Shown here one piece after another: positions 26,526 through 34,775 of a stretch of DNA of 41,978 bases. Under the pieces are notes generated by a model that saw only the letters and a program-made list of their open reading frames with translations, did no database searches and had not been told where the DNA came from. A program made the translations under genes and the position numbers. The DNA is taken from contig NZ_JALZVX010000124.1 in assembly GCF_023299985.1 (NCBI RefSeq), forward strand, positions 1 through 41,978. Direction: 5' to 3'. How positions within the stretch are numbered: the first letter of the stretch is position 1; every line of letters starts with the position of its first letter. The stretch is from Lacinutrix sp. GTDB lineage: Bacteria > Bacteroidota > Bacteroidia > Flavobacteriales > Flavobacteriaceae.

Positions 26526-27560
26526 ATGCAATTAGAAGAAAAAATATGGTTTTGGGCATTGCTAGTCATTCCAATAATATTGGTGCTGTTTTTAGCGCTT
26601 CAAATTTGGAAACACAAAACGCAAAATAAATTTGCTAATCAGGCTATTTTAAAACGATTGAGTCCTAACAAATCGTTATTTAAATCTGTACTTAAAATAG
26701 TAATTTTATGTTTAGTATTTGCTAGTTTAACAATGGCTTTAGTGAACCCTAAAATTGGTTCAAAATTAGAAACCGTAAAACGCGAAGGCGTAGATATTGT
26801 TTTTGCAGTTGATGTCTCTAAAAGTATGCTAGCCGAAGATATTGCACCAAACAGACTAGAAAAATCCAAGCAATTAGTTACTCAAATCGTAAATAATTTA
26901 GCTAGTGATCGTGTTGGAATTATAGCTTATGCAGGTAAAGCGTATCCGCAATTACCTATTACAACAGATTACGCTTCGGCTAAAATGTTTCTTAATAACA
27001 TGAATACAGATATGCTGTCTTCACAAGGAACAGCAATTAACGAAGCCATAGAATTAGCAAAAACGTATTATGACGACGACCAGCAAACCAATCGTGTTTT
27101 AGTTATTATTAGTGATGGAGAAGACCATAGCCAAGCAGCAGCAAGTGTTGCAGAAGAAGCTAGCGAGGAAGGCATTAGAATTTTTACAATAGGTGTAGGA
27201 GATTTAAAAGGAGGACCAATACCAATTAAAAGAAATGGTGTTATTTTAAATTATAAAAAAGACAAACAAGGTGAAACCGTTATTACAAAATTAAATGAAG
27301 ACACGCTTAAAAACATTGCAAGCGAAGCCAATGGTGTTTATATAAATGGAAGTAGTACAGGAAAAGTAGTTGAAGAAATACGAGATATTTTAAATAAAAT
27401 GGATAAAACAGAATTTGAAAGCAAACAATTTGCAGCTTACGAGTCGCAATTTCAATGGTTTTTAGGTTTCGGATTATTGCTTTTATTTATAGATATTTTC
27501 TTATTAGAGCGTAAAACAGCTTGGTTGAAGAAGCTAAATTTATTTAACGAGAATTTATAA
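26526..27560 (+). CDS. batB: Aerotolerance VWA protein BatB
   Basis: 344 aa, a paralogue of the preceding BatA with the same layout: N-terminal helices (IWFWALLVIPIILVLFLAL; VLKIVILCLVFASLTMAL), VWA domain, C-terminal helix (FQWFLGFGLLLLFIDIFLL). MIDAS residues are intact (FAVDVSKSML near 94-103, LPITTD, IISDGEDHS). It lies 26 bp after batA and 57 bp before the TPR gene. Together with BatA it probably forms the membrane core handled by the MoxR ATPase. Confidence 0.93.
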   Translation: MQLEEKIWFWALLVIPIILVLFLALQIWKHKTQNKFANQAILKRLSPNKSLFKSVLKIVILCLVFASLTMALVNPKIGSKLETVKREGVDIVFAVDVSKSMLAEDIAPNRLEKSKQLVTQIVNNLASDRVGIIAYAGKAYPQLPITTDYASAKMFLNNMNTDMLSSQGTAINEAIELAKTYYDDDQQTNRVLVIISDGEDHSQAAASVAEEASEEGIRIFTIGVGDLKGGPIPIKRNGVILNYKKDKQGETVITKLNEDTLKNIASEANGVYINGSSTGKVVEEIRDILNKMDKTEFESKQFAAYESQFQWFLGFGLLLLFIDIFLLERKTAWLKKLNLFNENL

Positions 27561-27617
27561 ATTCCTTAACATCAACCAAATCAAGGCTTTCATATATTTA
27601 GAGCTTGAAAATTAACA

Positions 27618-28457
27618 ATGAAAAACATAATAATCTACATATTAATATTTACAGTTTCTTTCACTTTTGCACAGCAAGAGGAAACAGAAAAAGCACTAAA
27701 AATATTAAATCAAGAAACTAACGATTTAATTAGCGATGCTAATGACTTGGCTAGTAGCGACGCCTTTGTTTCAGCTGAAATGGAATATAGAAGAGCAATC
27801 TCTAAAAAACCAACAAGTGTTGCTGGTACTTACAATTTGGGTCATTCATATTACAAAAAAGGAAATTTTGAAGAAGCCCTTTATCGTAATCAACAAGCTG
27901 CAAAACACGCGACAGATAAGTTAGAAAAGCACAAAGCGTTTCATAACATTGGAAACATTTTAATGGAAGAAAAGAAATGTAGCGAAGCTGCAGAAGCTTT
28001 TAAAAATGCATTAAGAAACAATCCTTTAGACGAAGAAACACGTTATAATTATGCACTAGCAAAAGAGTGTGCAAAAAACGAAGAGCCACCTCAAGAAGAG
28101 GACGATAATAAGGATAAAGACAAAGATAAAAAGGAAAACGAAGACCAAAAGGATAAAGATAAGAAAGAAGAAGAAGGCAAGGATAAAGAAGATAATAAAG
28201 ACAAAGGAGAAGACGATAAAAAAGAAGGCGACGAAAACGAAGATGAAGGCAAGCCTGATGAAGAACAAGAAAAAGATGGTAAAGGAGACGACCAGAAAAA
28301 GGAGCAACCTAAACCACAACAACAGCCAGGAAAATTATCGCCACAGCAAATAAAAAACCTCTTGGAAGCCATGGAAAATCAAGAGCAAAAAGTACAAGAT
28401 AAAGTTAATGCAAAAAAAGCAAAAGGCGCTAAAGTACAAACAGAAAAAGACTGGTAA
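27618..28457 (+). CDS. batC: TPR protein BatC
   Basis: 279 aa, exported (signal peptide NIIIYILIFTVSFTFAQ). TPR repeats occupy about 45-150 (AGTYNLGHSYYKKGNFEEALYRNQQAAKHA; HNIGNILMEEKKCSEAAEAFKNALRNNPLDEETRYNYALAKE). A strongly charged Lys/Asp/Glu tract of about 80 residues (155-235) follows, then a conserved C-terminal segment (LSPQQIKNLLEAMENQEQKVQDKVNAKKAKG). The charged tract produces long spurious ORFs in other frames (28056-28372), which I ignore. TPRs suggest a docking role with BatB/BatD. Confidence 0.9.
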   Translation: MKNIIIYILIFTVSFTFAQQEETEKALKILNQETNDLISDANDLASSDAFVSAEMEYRRAISKKPTSVAGTYNLGHSYYKKGNFEEALYRNQQAAKHATDKLEKHKAFHNIGNILMEEKKCSEAAEAFKNALRNNPLDEETRYNYALAKECAKNEEPPQEEDDNKDKDKDKKENEDQKDKDKKEEEGKDKEDNKDKGEDDKKEGDENEDEGKPDEEQEKDGKGDDQKKEQPKPQQQPGKLSPQQIKNLLEAMENQEQKVQDKVNAKKAKGAKVQTEKDW

Positions 28458-28547
28458 ATTAGTATTTAGTTTGCAGTCATAGTAATCCGTATTTACTAGG
28501 TTGCAATTACTCAAGTATTATAATAAAATTAAATAGAATTGTTTGTC

Positions 28548-28567
28548 ATTCTTGCGAAGGCAGGAAT
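28548..28567. repeat. 20-bp intergenic palindrome upstream of batD (SFLRRQES-type element)
   Basis: ATTCTTGC-GAAG-GCAGGAAT, an 8-bp stem with one G-T pair. The flanks TTTGTCATT and CCA match the element before pbpC, in the same orientation relative to the downstream gene. The track's TTG start for batD lies inside it. A second short inverted repeat, TAGTAA/TTACTA, lies at 28480-28498. Confidence 0.85.
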
Positions 28568-28581
28568 CCAGAATAATAGAA

Positions 28582-30348
28582 ATGAAAGTTACAAAACACA
28601 TAGCAATGCTACTTATTATACTTTTTACAAGTATAGCAGGAGCACAAGTGAAATTTCAAACTAGAGTTAGTAAAAAAACTTTAGGATTAAACGAGCGTTT
28701 GCGTGTGGATTTTTCTATGAATAAAGATGGAGATAATTTTAATCCACCAGCTTTTAATGGTTTTAATATAGTTGGAGGTCCAAACCAATCTGTTAGTAAT
28801 TCATGGATTAATGGAAAGCGTTCTTTCGAGAAAACATACAGTTATTTCTTGTCACCAAAACGAATGGGAAGTTTAATGCTTGAATCTGCAAGTATAGAAA
28901 TCGATGGTAAAATTTATAAAACAAACGCCATTGTAATTAAAGTTACCAAAGAGATACAAAAACCAAAAGACCCAAGTACAGCTACTGCTACAGATAATAT
29001 TCATTTAGTAGCTGAGGTTTCTAAAACCAATCCATATTTAAACGAGGCTATTACAGTAGTTTACAAATTGTATGTAGCACCAAGAACTGGTGTTAGTAAT
29101 TGGCGTGAAACAGACGATCCAGAATACGACGATTTTTGGAGCCAAAGTATCAATCCAAAAGGATTAAAAATTGAAAGAGGCAAGTATAAAGGAGAAGACT
29201 ACCAATATGTAGTGTTACGCAGAACTGTTTTATATCCACAAAAAACAGGTAAGCTAATAATAGAACCTTTAAAATTAGATGTTACTGCAGATATTCCAAC
29301 AAAAAGACGAGATATTTTTGGACAGCGTTTAATGAGTAAAGTTAACGTTCCTGTTACAGCTGGAAGGCGAACAATAAATGTAAAACCTTTACCAGAAGAA
29401 GGAAAACCTTTAGATTTTACTGGAGCAGTTGGAGACTTTAAATTTAATTTAAGCACTTCTAAAAGTCAGCTTAATGCAAACGAATCTATGCAAGCAAAGG
29501 TTTCGGTTTCTGGAAAAGGAAATTTAAAACTTTTAACGCTACCTAAACTAACGTTACCAAACTCACTTGAAGTATATGAACCTGAGCATGCTGAAAATGT
29601 ACGTACTAATTTAGATGGAATGCAAGGTGAAATTTCTGATAGTTATACCATTGTACCGCAATACAAAGGTAAATATCCTATACCAACAATTTCGTTTTCT
29701 TATTTTGATTTAAAGACAGAAAGTTATAAACGTATTTCTTCAAACGAAACTATAATTAATGTGATAGAAGGTCCTGTCCATGGCGCTTCAGATAACAACT
29801 TAATAACAGAAGGTGGAGATAGGCAAAATGTTGTTTTAAACGACGACCAATTTGCATTTATTAAAACAAGTCCTAATTTTATTTCTAAAAAAGAAAAATC
29901 ATTCTTTAAATCTAAAGCATTTTGGGCTAGTTTGCTATCACCTTTACTGGCAATACCTTTGGCAATAGTCTTCCGAAGAAAAAGAGAACAACGTGCAGGA
30001 GATTTAGTAGGCAACCGTTTAAGAAAAGCAGATAGATTATCTAAAAAATATTTAGGAGAAGCTAAAAAAGCTTTAGGACAAAAAGAAGCTTTTTATGTAG
30101 CTTTAGAAAAAGCTTTACATAACTATTTAAAAGCAAAATTAAATATAGAAACTAGCGACTTAAGTAAAGATAGAATACAACTATTATTATTAGAAAGACA
30201 AGTAGAAACTACTGTAGTAAAAGATTTTGAAAGTATTCTTGAAAATTGTGAATTAGCAAGATATACACCAATTACAACAGTAACTATGCAGCAAGATTAT
30301 GAAAAATCTGCTAGCACAATTAATTTAATAGATAAACAAATAAGATAA
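28582..30348 (+). CDS. batD: Aerotolerance protein BatD
   Basis: 588 aa from the ATG at 28582. The track's 13 extra codons starting at a TTG (MSFLRRQESRIIE) are a translated palindrome. Signal peptide (HIAMLLIILFTSIAGAQ), then a BatD/oxygen-tolerance periplasmic region of Ig-like repeats (RVSKKTLGLNERLRVDFSMN; VAEVSKTNPYLNEAITVVYKLYV; VSVSGKGNLKLLTLPKLTLP). A transmembrane helix near 446-468 (FWASLLSPLLAIPLAIVF) precedes a cytoplasmic helical tail containing FYVALEKALHNYLKAKLNIETSDLSKD. It is probably the large periplasmic partner of BatA-C. 38 bp separate it from batE. Confidence 0.92.
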   Translation: MKVTKHIAMLLIILFTSIAGAQVKFQTRVSKKTLGLNERLRVDFSMNKDGDNFNPPAFNGFNIVGGPNQSVSNSWINGKRSFEKTYSYFLSPKRMGSLMLESASIEIDGKIYKTNAIVIKVTKEIQKPKDPSTATATDNIHLVAEVSKTNPYLNEAITVVYKLYVAPRTGVSNWRETDDPEYDDFWSQSINPKGLKIERGKYKGEDYQYVVLRRTVLYPQKTGKLIIEPLKLDVTADIPTKRRDIFGQRLMSKVNVPVTAGRRTINVKPLPEEGKPLDFTGAVGDFKFNLSTSKSQLNANESMQAKVSVSGKGNLKLLTLPKLTLPNSLEVYEPEHAENVRTNLDGMQGEISDSYTIVPQYKGKYPIPTISFSYFDLKTESYKRISSNETIINVIEGPVHGASDNNLITEGGDRQNVVLNDDQFAFIKTSPNFISKKEKSFFKSKAFWASLLSPLLAIPLAIVFRRKREQRAGDLVGNRLRKADRLSKKYLGEAKKALGQKEAFYVALEKALHNYLKAKLNIETSDLSKDRIQLLLLERQVETTVVKDFESILENCELARYTPITTVTMQQDYEKSASTINLIDKQIR

Positions 30349-30357
30349 TATTTTTTT

Positions 30358-30377
30358 ATTTCCGTGTAAGCGGAAAT
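30358..30377. repeat. Short palindrome between batD and batE
   Basis: ATTTCCG-TGTAAG-CGGAAAT: a perfect 7-bp stem with a 6-nt loop in the 37-bp gap. Similar in size and placement to the ATTCCTGC/GCAGGAAT elements, but different in sequence. Confidence 0.65.
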
Positions 30378-30385
30378 CGTAATAT

Positions 30386-31141
30386 ATGAAATACATACTT
30401 TACATATTTTTATTTTTCATGGCAAGTCTTTCGGCACAAAACGAAAAGGTTTTCGATCAGGCAAATGCACTTTATAATGAGGGTAAATTTGCTGAAGCTA
30501 TAGATAGATATGATGTAATATTAAATACAGATAAGCATTCTGCAGAGTTGTATTATAACATAGCAAATGCACATTACAAACTTAACCACATAGCACCTTC
30601 TGTATATTATTATGAAAAAGCACTAGCTTTAAAACCAAATGATAAGGATATTAAAAATAACTTAGCCTTCGCTAATAATATGCGAATAGATGCTATAGAT
30701 AATTTACCAGAAGTTGGTTTGTCTCGGTTTGTAAAAAAAGTAACTAATAGTTTGTCTTTTAATGCTTGGGCAAAAGTATCTGTAGCATTAGTAATGCTTT
30801 TTGTTTTATTATATCTATTCTATTATTTCACTTATGGAACAGGAAAAAAGCGTTTCTATTTTGTAGGTAGTACATTGTCAATAGTGTTTGCTTTGATGGC
30901 TTTGGTATTTACATTTTACAGCTATAGTTTGGCAAATAAAAACAATCCAGCTATTGTATTTGCCCAAGAGTCTAAAGTAAAAACTGAGCCTAATTTAAGA
31001 AGCGACGAAGCTTTTGTTTTACACGAAGGAACCAAAGTACAGGTTTTAGACTCTATAAACAACTGGAATAAAATTAAGCTTAGCGATGGTAAAATTGGTT
31101 GGGTTCCAAAAGAAGACATAAAATTGCTGAATATATTTTAG
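30386..31141 (+). CDS. batE: TPR/SH3 protein BatE
   Basis: 251 aa. Signal peptide (YILYIFLFFMASLSAQ), TPR pair at about 20-95 (ANALYNEGKFAEAIDRYDVIL; LYYNIANAHYKLNHIAPSVYYYEKALALKPND), two transmembrane helices (about 130-190), and a C-terminal bacterial SH3 domain (about 195-251, KVKTEPNLRSDEAFVLHEGTKV ... GWVPKEDIKLL). This TPR-TM-SH3 order is characteristic of BatE. It closes the Bat operon. The SH3 domain may bind peptidoglycan or peptides in the periplasm. Confidence 0.9.
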   Translation: MKYILYIFLFFMASLSAQNEKVFDQANALYNEGKFAEAIDRYDVILNTDKHSAELYYNIANAHYKLNHIAPSVYYYEKALALKPNDKDIKNNLAFANNMRIDAIDNLPEVGLSRFVKKVTNSLSFNAWAKVSVALVMLFVLLYLFYYFTYGTGKKRFYFVGSTLSIVFALMALVFTFYSYSLANKNNPAIVFAQESKVKTEPNLRSDEAFVLHEGTKVQVLDSINNWNKIKLSDGKIGWVPKEDIKLLNIF

Positions 31142-31201
31142 TTATTCTTTAACAATCTTTCCCTTATCAAGTCTTATATTTACTTTTCTTAATTTTAATA
31201 G

Positions 31202-31504
31202 ATGTTAAAACAATATTTACCAATTTTCTTTACTGTGCTATTTTTGTTGACATCTATGGCACCATCGGTATTGGTTTTGGTTGATGATTCTATTGATGTT
31301 TCTTTTTTATTTGACGCTTCAGAAGAAGAAGAAGAAGAAAAAGGTAAGGAAAAAAACAAGGAGTTAGAAGTTTTTGTTATTGATACTACTTTAGAAGCAG
31401 AACGTTTTTTTGCTTCTGAAAGCCAGGATAACCTTGAATATACTTTCAAAAACTATCCTAAACCACATCTTAATTTATTATTTCCACCACCCGAATTTAT
31501 TTAG
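31202..31504 (+). CDS. Small exported acidic protein of unknown function
   Basis: 100 aa, not recognised. Hydrophobic N-terminus (YLPIFFTVLFLLTSMAPSVLVL) that is either a signal peptide or an anchor. A very acidic run follows (EEEEEEKGKEKNKE), then a C-terminal tail rich in Pro and aromatics ending LLFPPPEFI. The reading frame is the only sensible one in this gap, and the minus-strand frame 31195-31449 is a shadow. It precedes the first SulP transporter by 93 bp on the same strand and may be a small accessory protein of that locus. I recall similar SPPPEF-ending small proteins in other flavobacteria, but this is not verified. Confidence 0.6.
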   Translation: MLKQYLPIFFTVLFLLTSMAPSVLVLVDDSIDVSFLFDASEEEEEEKGKEKNKELEVFVIDTTLEAERFFASESQDNLEYTFKNYPKPHLNLLFPPPEFI

Positions 31505-31597
31505 TAATTTCCCTAAAATAGGACTGTCTAGTTCAAATCTATAGTATTAAAATATCCTACTGCAAATCTATTTCAGTAGTAAAAAATCAATTTATTT

Positions 31598-33178
31598 ATG
31601 TTTAAAAGTTTAAAAAATGACTTGCCAGCGAGTATAGTCGTGTTTTTTGTAGCATTACCATTATGTTTAGGTATTGCTTTGGCGAGTGGAGCGCCATTAT
31701 TTTCTGGAGTAATTGCAGGAATTATAGGAGGTGTTGTAGTTGGAGCTTTAAGTGGTTCTAAAATAGGTGTTAGTGGACCAGCAGCAGGTTTAGCGGCAAT
31801 TGTACTTGTAGCAATTGGTAGTTTAGGTGGTTATCAAAATTTCTTGGTAGCTGTTGTATTAGCAGGAGTTATTCAAATTTTATTTGGTATTTTAAAATTA
31901 GGAATTATTGGATATTACTTTCCATCTTCAGTAATAAAAGGGATGCTAACTGGAATAGGAATTATTATTATTCTAAAGCAAATACCACATTTTTTTGGTT
32001 ATGATCCTGATCCATCAGGCGATTTTGCATTTTTCCAAGTCGATGGACAAAACACTTTTTCAGAGATTATTAGTACACTAAACCACATTACTCCAGGATC
32101 TACATTAATTGGATTAATTGGATTAGGAATTTTATTACTTTGGGATAAAGTACTATCTAAAAAAGGAAAGATTTTTAATCTTATTCAAGGACCATTGGTA
32201 GCTGTTGTAGTTGGTATTGTATTTTTTGTTGTAACGCAAGGGAATTCAAGCATGGCCATTGAGAGTACTCATTTAGTAAGTGTACCAATTCCAGACAGTG
32301 TAGATTCGTTTATTGGACAATTTAGTTTTCCTAATTTTGCGGTAATTACAAATGGAGACGTCTGGGTAGTTGCCTTTACTATTGCTTTAGTGGCAAGTTT
32401 AGAAACATTATTATGTGTTGAAGCTACAGATAAACTAGATCCACATAAAAATGTAACACCAACCAATAGAGAATTATTTGCTCAAGGAACAGGAAATATT
32501 ATTTCTGGATTGATAGGAGGTTTACCTATTACTCAGGTAATTGTTAGAAGTTCTGCAAATATTCAATCTGGTGGTCGTAGTAAAATGTCTGCTATAGTTC
32601 ACGGATTTTTCTTATTAATATCGGTTATTTTAATTCCAACATTATTAAACATGATTCCGTTATCTGTATTAGCAGCCATTCTATTAATAGTAGGTTATAA
32701 ACTAGCAAAACCAAAACTGTTTAAAACAATGTTCAACTTAGGTTGGAAACAGTTTATTCCTTTTGTGGTAACAGTTTTAGGTATCGTGTTTATAGATTTA
32801 CTTTGGGGAATTGGACTAGGATTAGCAGTAGGTATCGTTGTAATTTTAATAAAAAGTTTCCAAAATTCTCATTTCCTACATATAGAAGATAAGAGTAATG
32901 GAAAGCATAGAATAAAAATGACATTTGCCGAAGAGGTTACCTTCTTTAACAAAGGTTCTATTTTAAAAGAATTAGATAGCTTACCAAGAGATACTTATTT
33001 AGAATTAGATGTTAGAAAAACAAGATACTTAGATAATGATATTATTGAAATTTTAGATGATTTCGCTTTTAAAGCTAAAGAGAGAAATATTGATATTCAA
33101 TTAATGTCTGAACGTGGTATAGTTGAGAATCCAGATAGTTTTATTGAGTTTTTTAAACTAAGACCAAAAACAGCATAA
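31598..33178 (+). CDS. SulP-family anion transporter (probable bicarbonate transporter), first copy
   Basis: 526 aa, about 12-14 hydrophobic segments. SulP signatures are visible: LPLCLGIALASGAPLFSGVIAGIIGGVVVG near the N-terminus, GSKIGVSGPAAGLAAIV, and a conserved ETLLCVEATDKLDPHKN region. A STAS-like C-terminal domain (about 430-520, LDVRKTRYLDNDIIEILDDF) is more diverged than in the second copy. SulP proteins carry bicarbonate, sulfate or dicarboxylates. The beta-carbonic anhydrase at the end of this gene run favours bicarbonate. It is followed 11 bp later by the UspA-like gene. Confidence 0.88.
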   Translation: MFKSLKNDLPASIVVFFVALPLCLGIALASGAPLFSGVIAGIIGGVVVGALSGSKIGVSGPAAGLAAIVLVAIGSLGGYQNFLVAVVLAGVIQILFGILKLGIIGYYFPSSVIKGMLTGIGIIIILKQIPHFFGYDPDPSGDFAFFQVDGQNTFSEIISTLNHITPGSTLIGLIGLGILLLWDKVLSKKGKIFNLIQGPLVAVVVGIVFFVVTQGNSSMAIESTHLVSVPIPDSVDSFIGQFSFPNFAVITNGDVWVVAFTIALVASLETLLCVEATDKLDPHKNVTPTNRELFAQGTGNIISGLIGGLPITQVIVRSSANIQSGGRSKMSAIVHGFFLLISVILIPTLLNMIPLSVLAAILLIVGYKLAKPKLFKTMFNLGWKQFIPFVVTVLGIVFIDLLWGIGLGLAVGIVVILIKSFQNSHFLHIEDKSNGKHRIKMTFAEEVTFFNKGSILKELDSLPRDTYLELDVRKTRYLDNDIIEILDDFAFKAKERNIDIQLMSERGIVENPDSFIEFFKLRPKTA

Positions 33179-33189
33179 AATATAATATT

Positions 33190-34011
33190 ATGAAAGATCA
33201 AAAATATAAAATATTAGTGCTTTCAGACTTGAAAGATACCTTAGATAGTGTGTTAAAAAACACTATTAGTTTATCTCAGATAATTAATGCTGATATCGAA
33301 TTTTTTCACGTAAAAAAGCCTACTGATATTGTAGAAATGGAAAGCCAATTATCGGCAATGAGAACTATTAACAAAGAACATGTTTTAATGGATAATAAAT
33401 TGAGAGATTTATTAGAGCCAATATCTAAAGATTATAACGTAAAAATTAATCATAGTTTCTCTTTTGGTAATATAAAAAATGAAATTAGTGATTGTATAAA
33501 AGAGTGCAAACCAGATATTATTATTTTAGGAAAGAAAAAATCTAAACCACTAAGCTTTATTGGAGATAATGTAACAAATTTTGTGTTTAAAAATCATGAA
33601 GGCGCAGTATTAATCGCTGCAGGTGATAGATTAAAACCTAATACCGAATTATCTTTAGGTCTTTTAAATAATCCTGAACAAAATATTAATTTAGAATTTG
33701 CTGAAAATTTGTTGGCTAATACTAATAGACCTTTAAAGTCTTTTAAATTTATTGACAAGTCAAATAATTATGATTTAGATTCAAATAAAAAAACTGTTGA
33801 GTACGTTTTCGATAAAGGAGATAATGCAGTTAAAAATCTATCAAAATATTTAGCTAAAAGTAATGTCAACTTGTTGTTTTTAAATAGAGAAGCAAAGACT
33901 AGTAATAAAAAGTCAGCTTCATTAAGTTCAGAGCAAAAAAATGTTATCAATATGGTAGATGTTTCTCTTTTGTTTAGTAACAGAAAACAACCCATACATA
34001 TTTCTAAATAG
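33190..34011 (+). CDS. Universal stress protein-like protein (UspA family)
   Basis: 273 aa, cytoplasmic. The N-terminal half is a recognisable Usp domain (YKILVLSDLKDTLDSVLKNTISLSQIINADIEFFHV ... CKPDIIILGKKK), with a weaker second Usp-like half (about 150-273). The nucleotide-binding glycine motif of ATP-binding Usps (G-2x-G-9x-G-S/T) is degenerate here (LGKKKSKPLSFIGDNVTNFV), so it may not bind ATP. It lies between a SulP transporter and the DUF2490 gene with gaps of 11 and 9 bp, so it is cotranscribed and may regulate transport. Confidence 0.8.
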   Translation: MKDQKYKILVLSDLKDTLDSVLKNTISLSQIINADIEFFHVKKPTDIVEMESQLSAMRTINKEHVLMDNKLRDLLEPISKDYNVKINHSFSFGNIKNEISDCIKECKPDIIILGKKKSKPLSFIGDNVTNFVFKNHEGAVLIAAGDRLKPNTELSLGLLNNPEQNINLEFAENLLANTNRPLKSFKFIDKSNNYDLDSNKKTVEYVFDKGDNAVKNLSKYLAKSNVNLLFLNREAKTSNKKSASLSSEQKNVINMVDVSLLFSNRKQPIHISK

Positions 34012-34020
34012 AAAACAGAA

Positions 34021-34695
34021 ATGAAATTTTTAAAACAAGCAGTGTTAATTATTGTTCTTTTGGTGTTTTTTACACCAATAAATACTAATGCCCAAGATAG
34101 CGACTTGGGCAATTGGTTAATTTATATTGGTAATAAAAAACTAAACAATGGATGGAGCATACATAATGAAGTACAATACCGAAATTATGATGCCATTGGT
34201 GATTTAGAACAATTGTTATTACGTACAGGTATAGGTTATAATTTAACAGAAAATAATAATAACCTATTATTAGGTTACGGTTATATTTTATCTGAAAACT
34301 ATATAGGTGAAACAGATGAAAAAGTTTCGGTTAACGAGCATCGTATTTTTCAACAATTTACAACGAAGCAAAAAATTGGTAAAGTAGGTTTAAGCCATCG
34401 TTACCGTTTCGAGCAACGTTTTGTTGAAGATGATTTTAGAATGCGATTAAGATATTTTTTGGGAATAAACATTCCACTTCAGTATAAAGAAGATGGTAAA
34501 AACCCACTGTATCTTTCAGCATATAATGAGATTTTCTTGAATACAGAATCATCGGTTTTCGATAGAAATCGTGTGTATGGAGGATTAGGTTATAAGTTTT
34601 CTAATGCGCTAAGAATGGAGTTAGGTTACATGAATCAATTTTTCGAAAACTCGGGAAGAGATCAAATTAACTTAATAGCATTCGTAAATTTCTAA
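34021..34695 (+). CDS. DUF2490 outer-membrane beta-barrel protein
   Basis: 224 aa. Signal peptide (AVLIIVLLVFFTPINTNAQ) followed by alternating beta-strand sequence typical of the DUF2490 family (DLGNWLIYIGNKKLNNGWSIHNEVQYRNY; LLRTGIGYNLTENNNNLLLGYGYIL; HRYRFEQRF; MRLRYFLGINIPL). The C-terminus ends in an aromatic residue (LIAFVNF), as for barrels inserted by the BAM machinery. Function is unknown. Within this locus it could be the outer-membrane pore for the anion imported by the two SulP proteins. That is inference from operon position (9-bp gap upstream). Confidence 0.82.
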   Translation: MKFLKQAVLIIVLLVFFTPINTNAQDSDLGNWLIYIGNKKLNNGWSIHNEVQYRNYDAIGDLEQLLLRTGIGYNLTENNNNLLLGYGYILSENYIGETDEKVSVNEHRIFQQFTTKQKIGKVGLSHRYRFEQRFVEDDFRMRLRYFLGINIPLQYKEDGKNPLYLSAYNEIFLNTESSVFDRNRVYGGLGYKFSNALRMELGYMNQFFENSGRDQINLIAFVNF

Positions 34696-34775
34696 TTAAA
34701 TAAATTTTGAGTACCATTTACTTTTAAACTAGAAATGAAAAAACTACTTTACAATCTAAAGTTAAAACTAGAAAT

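Noticed and set aside
28056-28372. Three overlapping ORFs rich in Lys, Phe/Val or Ser/Leu
   Set aside because: They arise from the purine-rich Lys/Asp/Glu tract of batC read in other frames.
21790-31141. Bat operon as a new MoxR-VWA defence or conflict system
   Set aside because: Gene order and domain content match the known Bacteroidota aerotolerance operon; no nuclease or effector gene is present.
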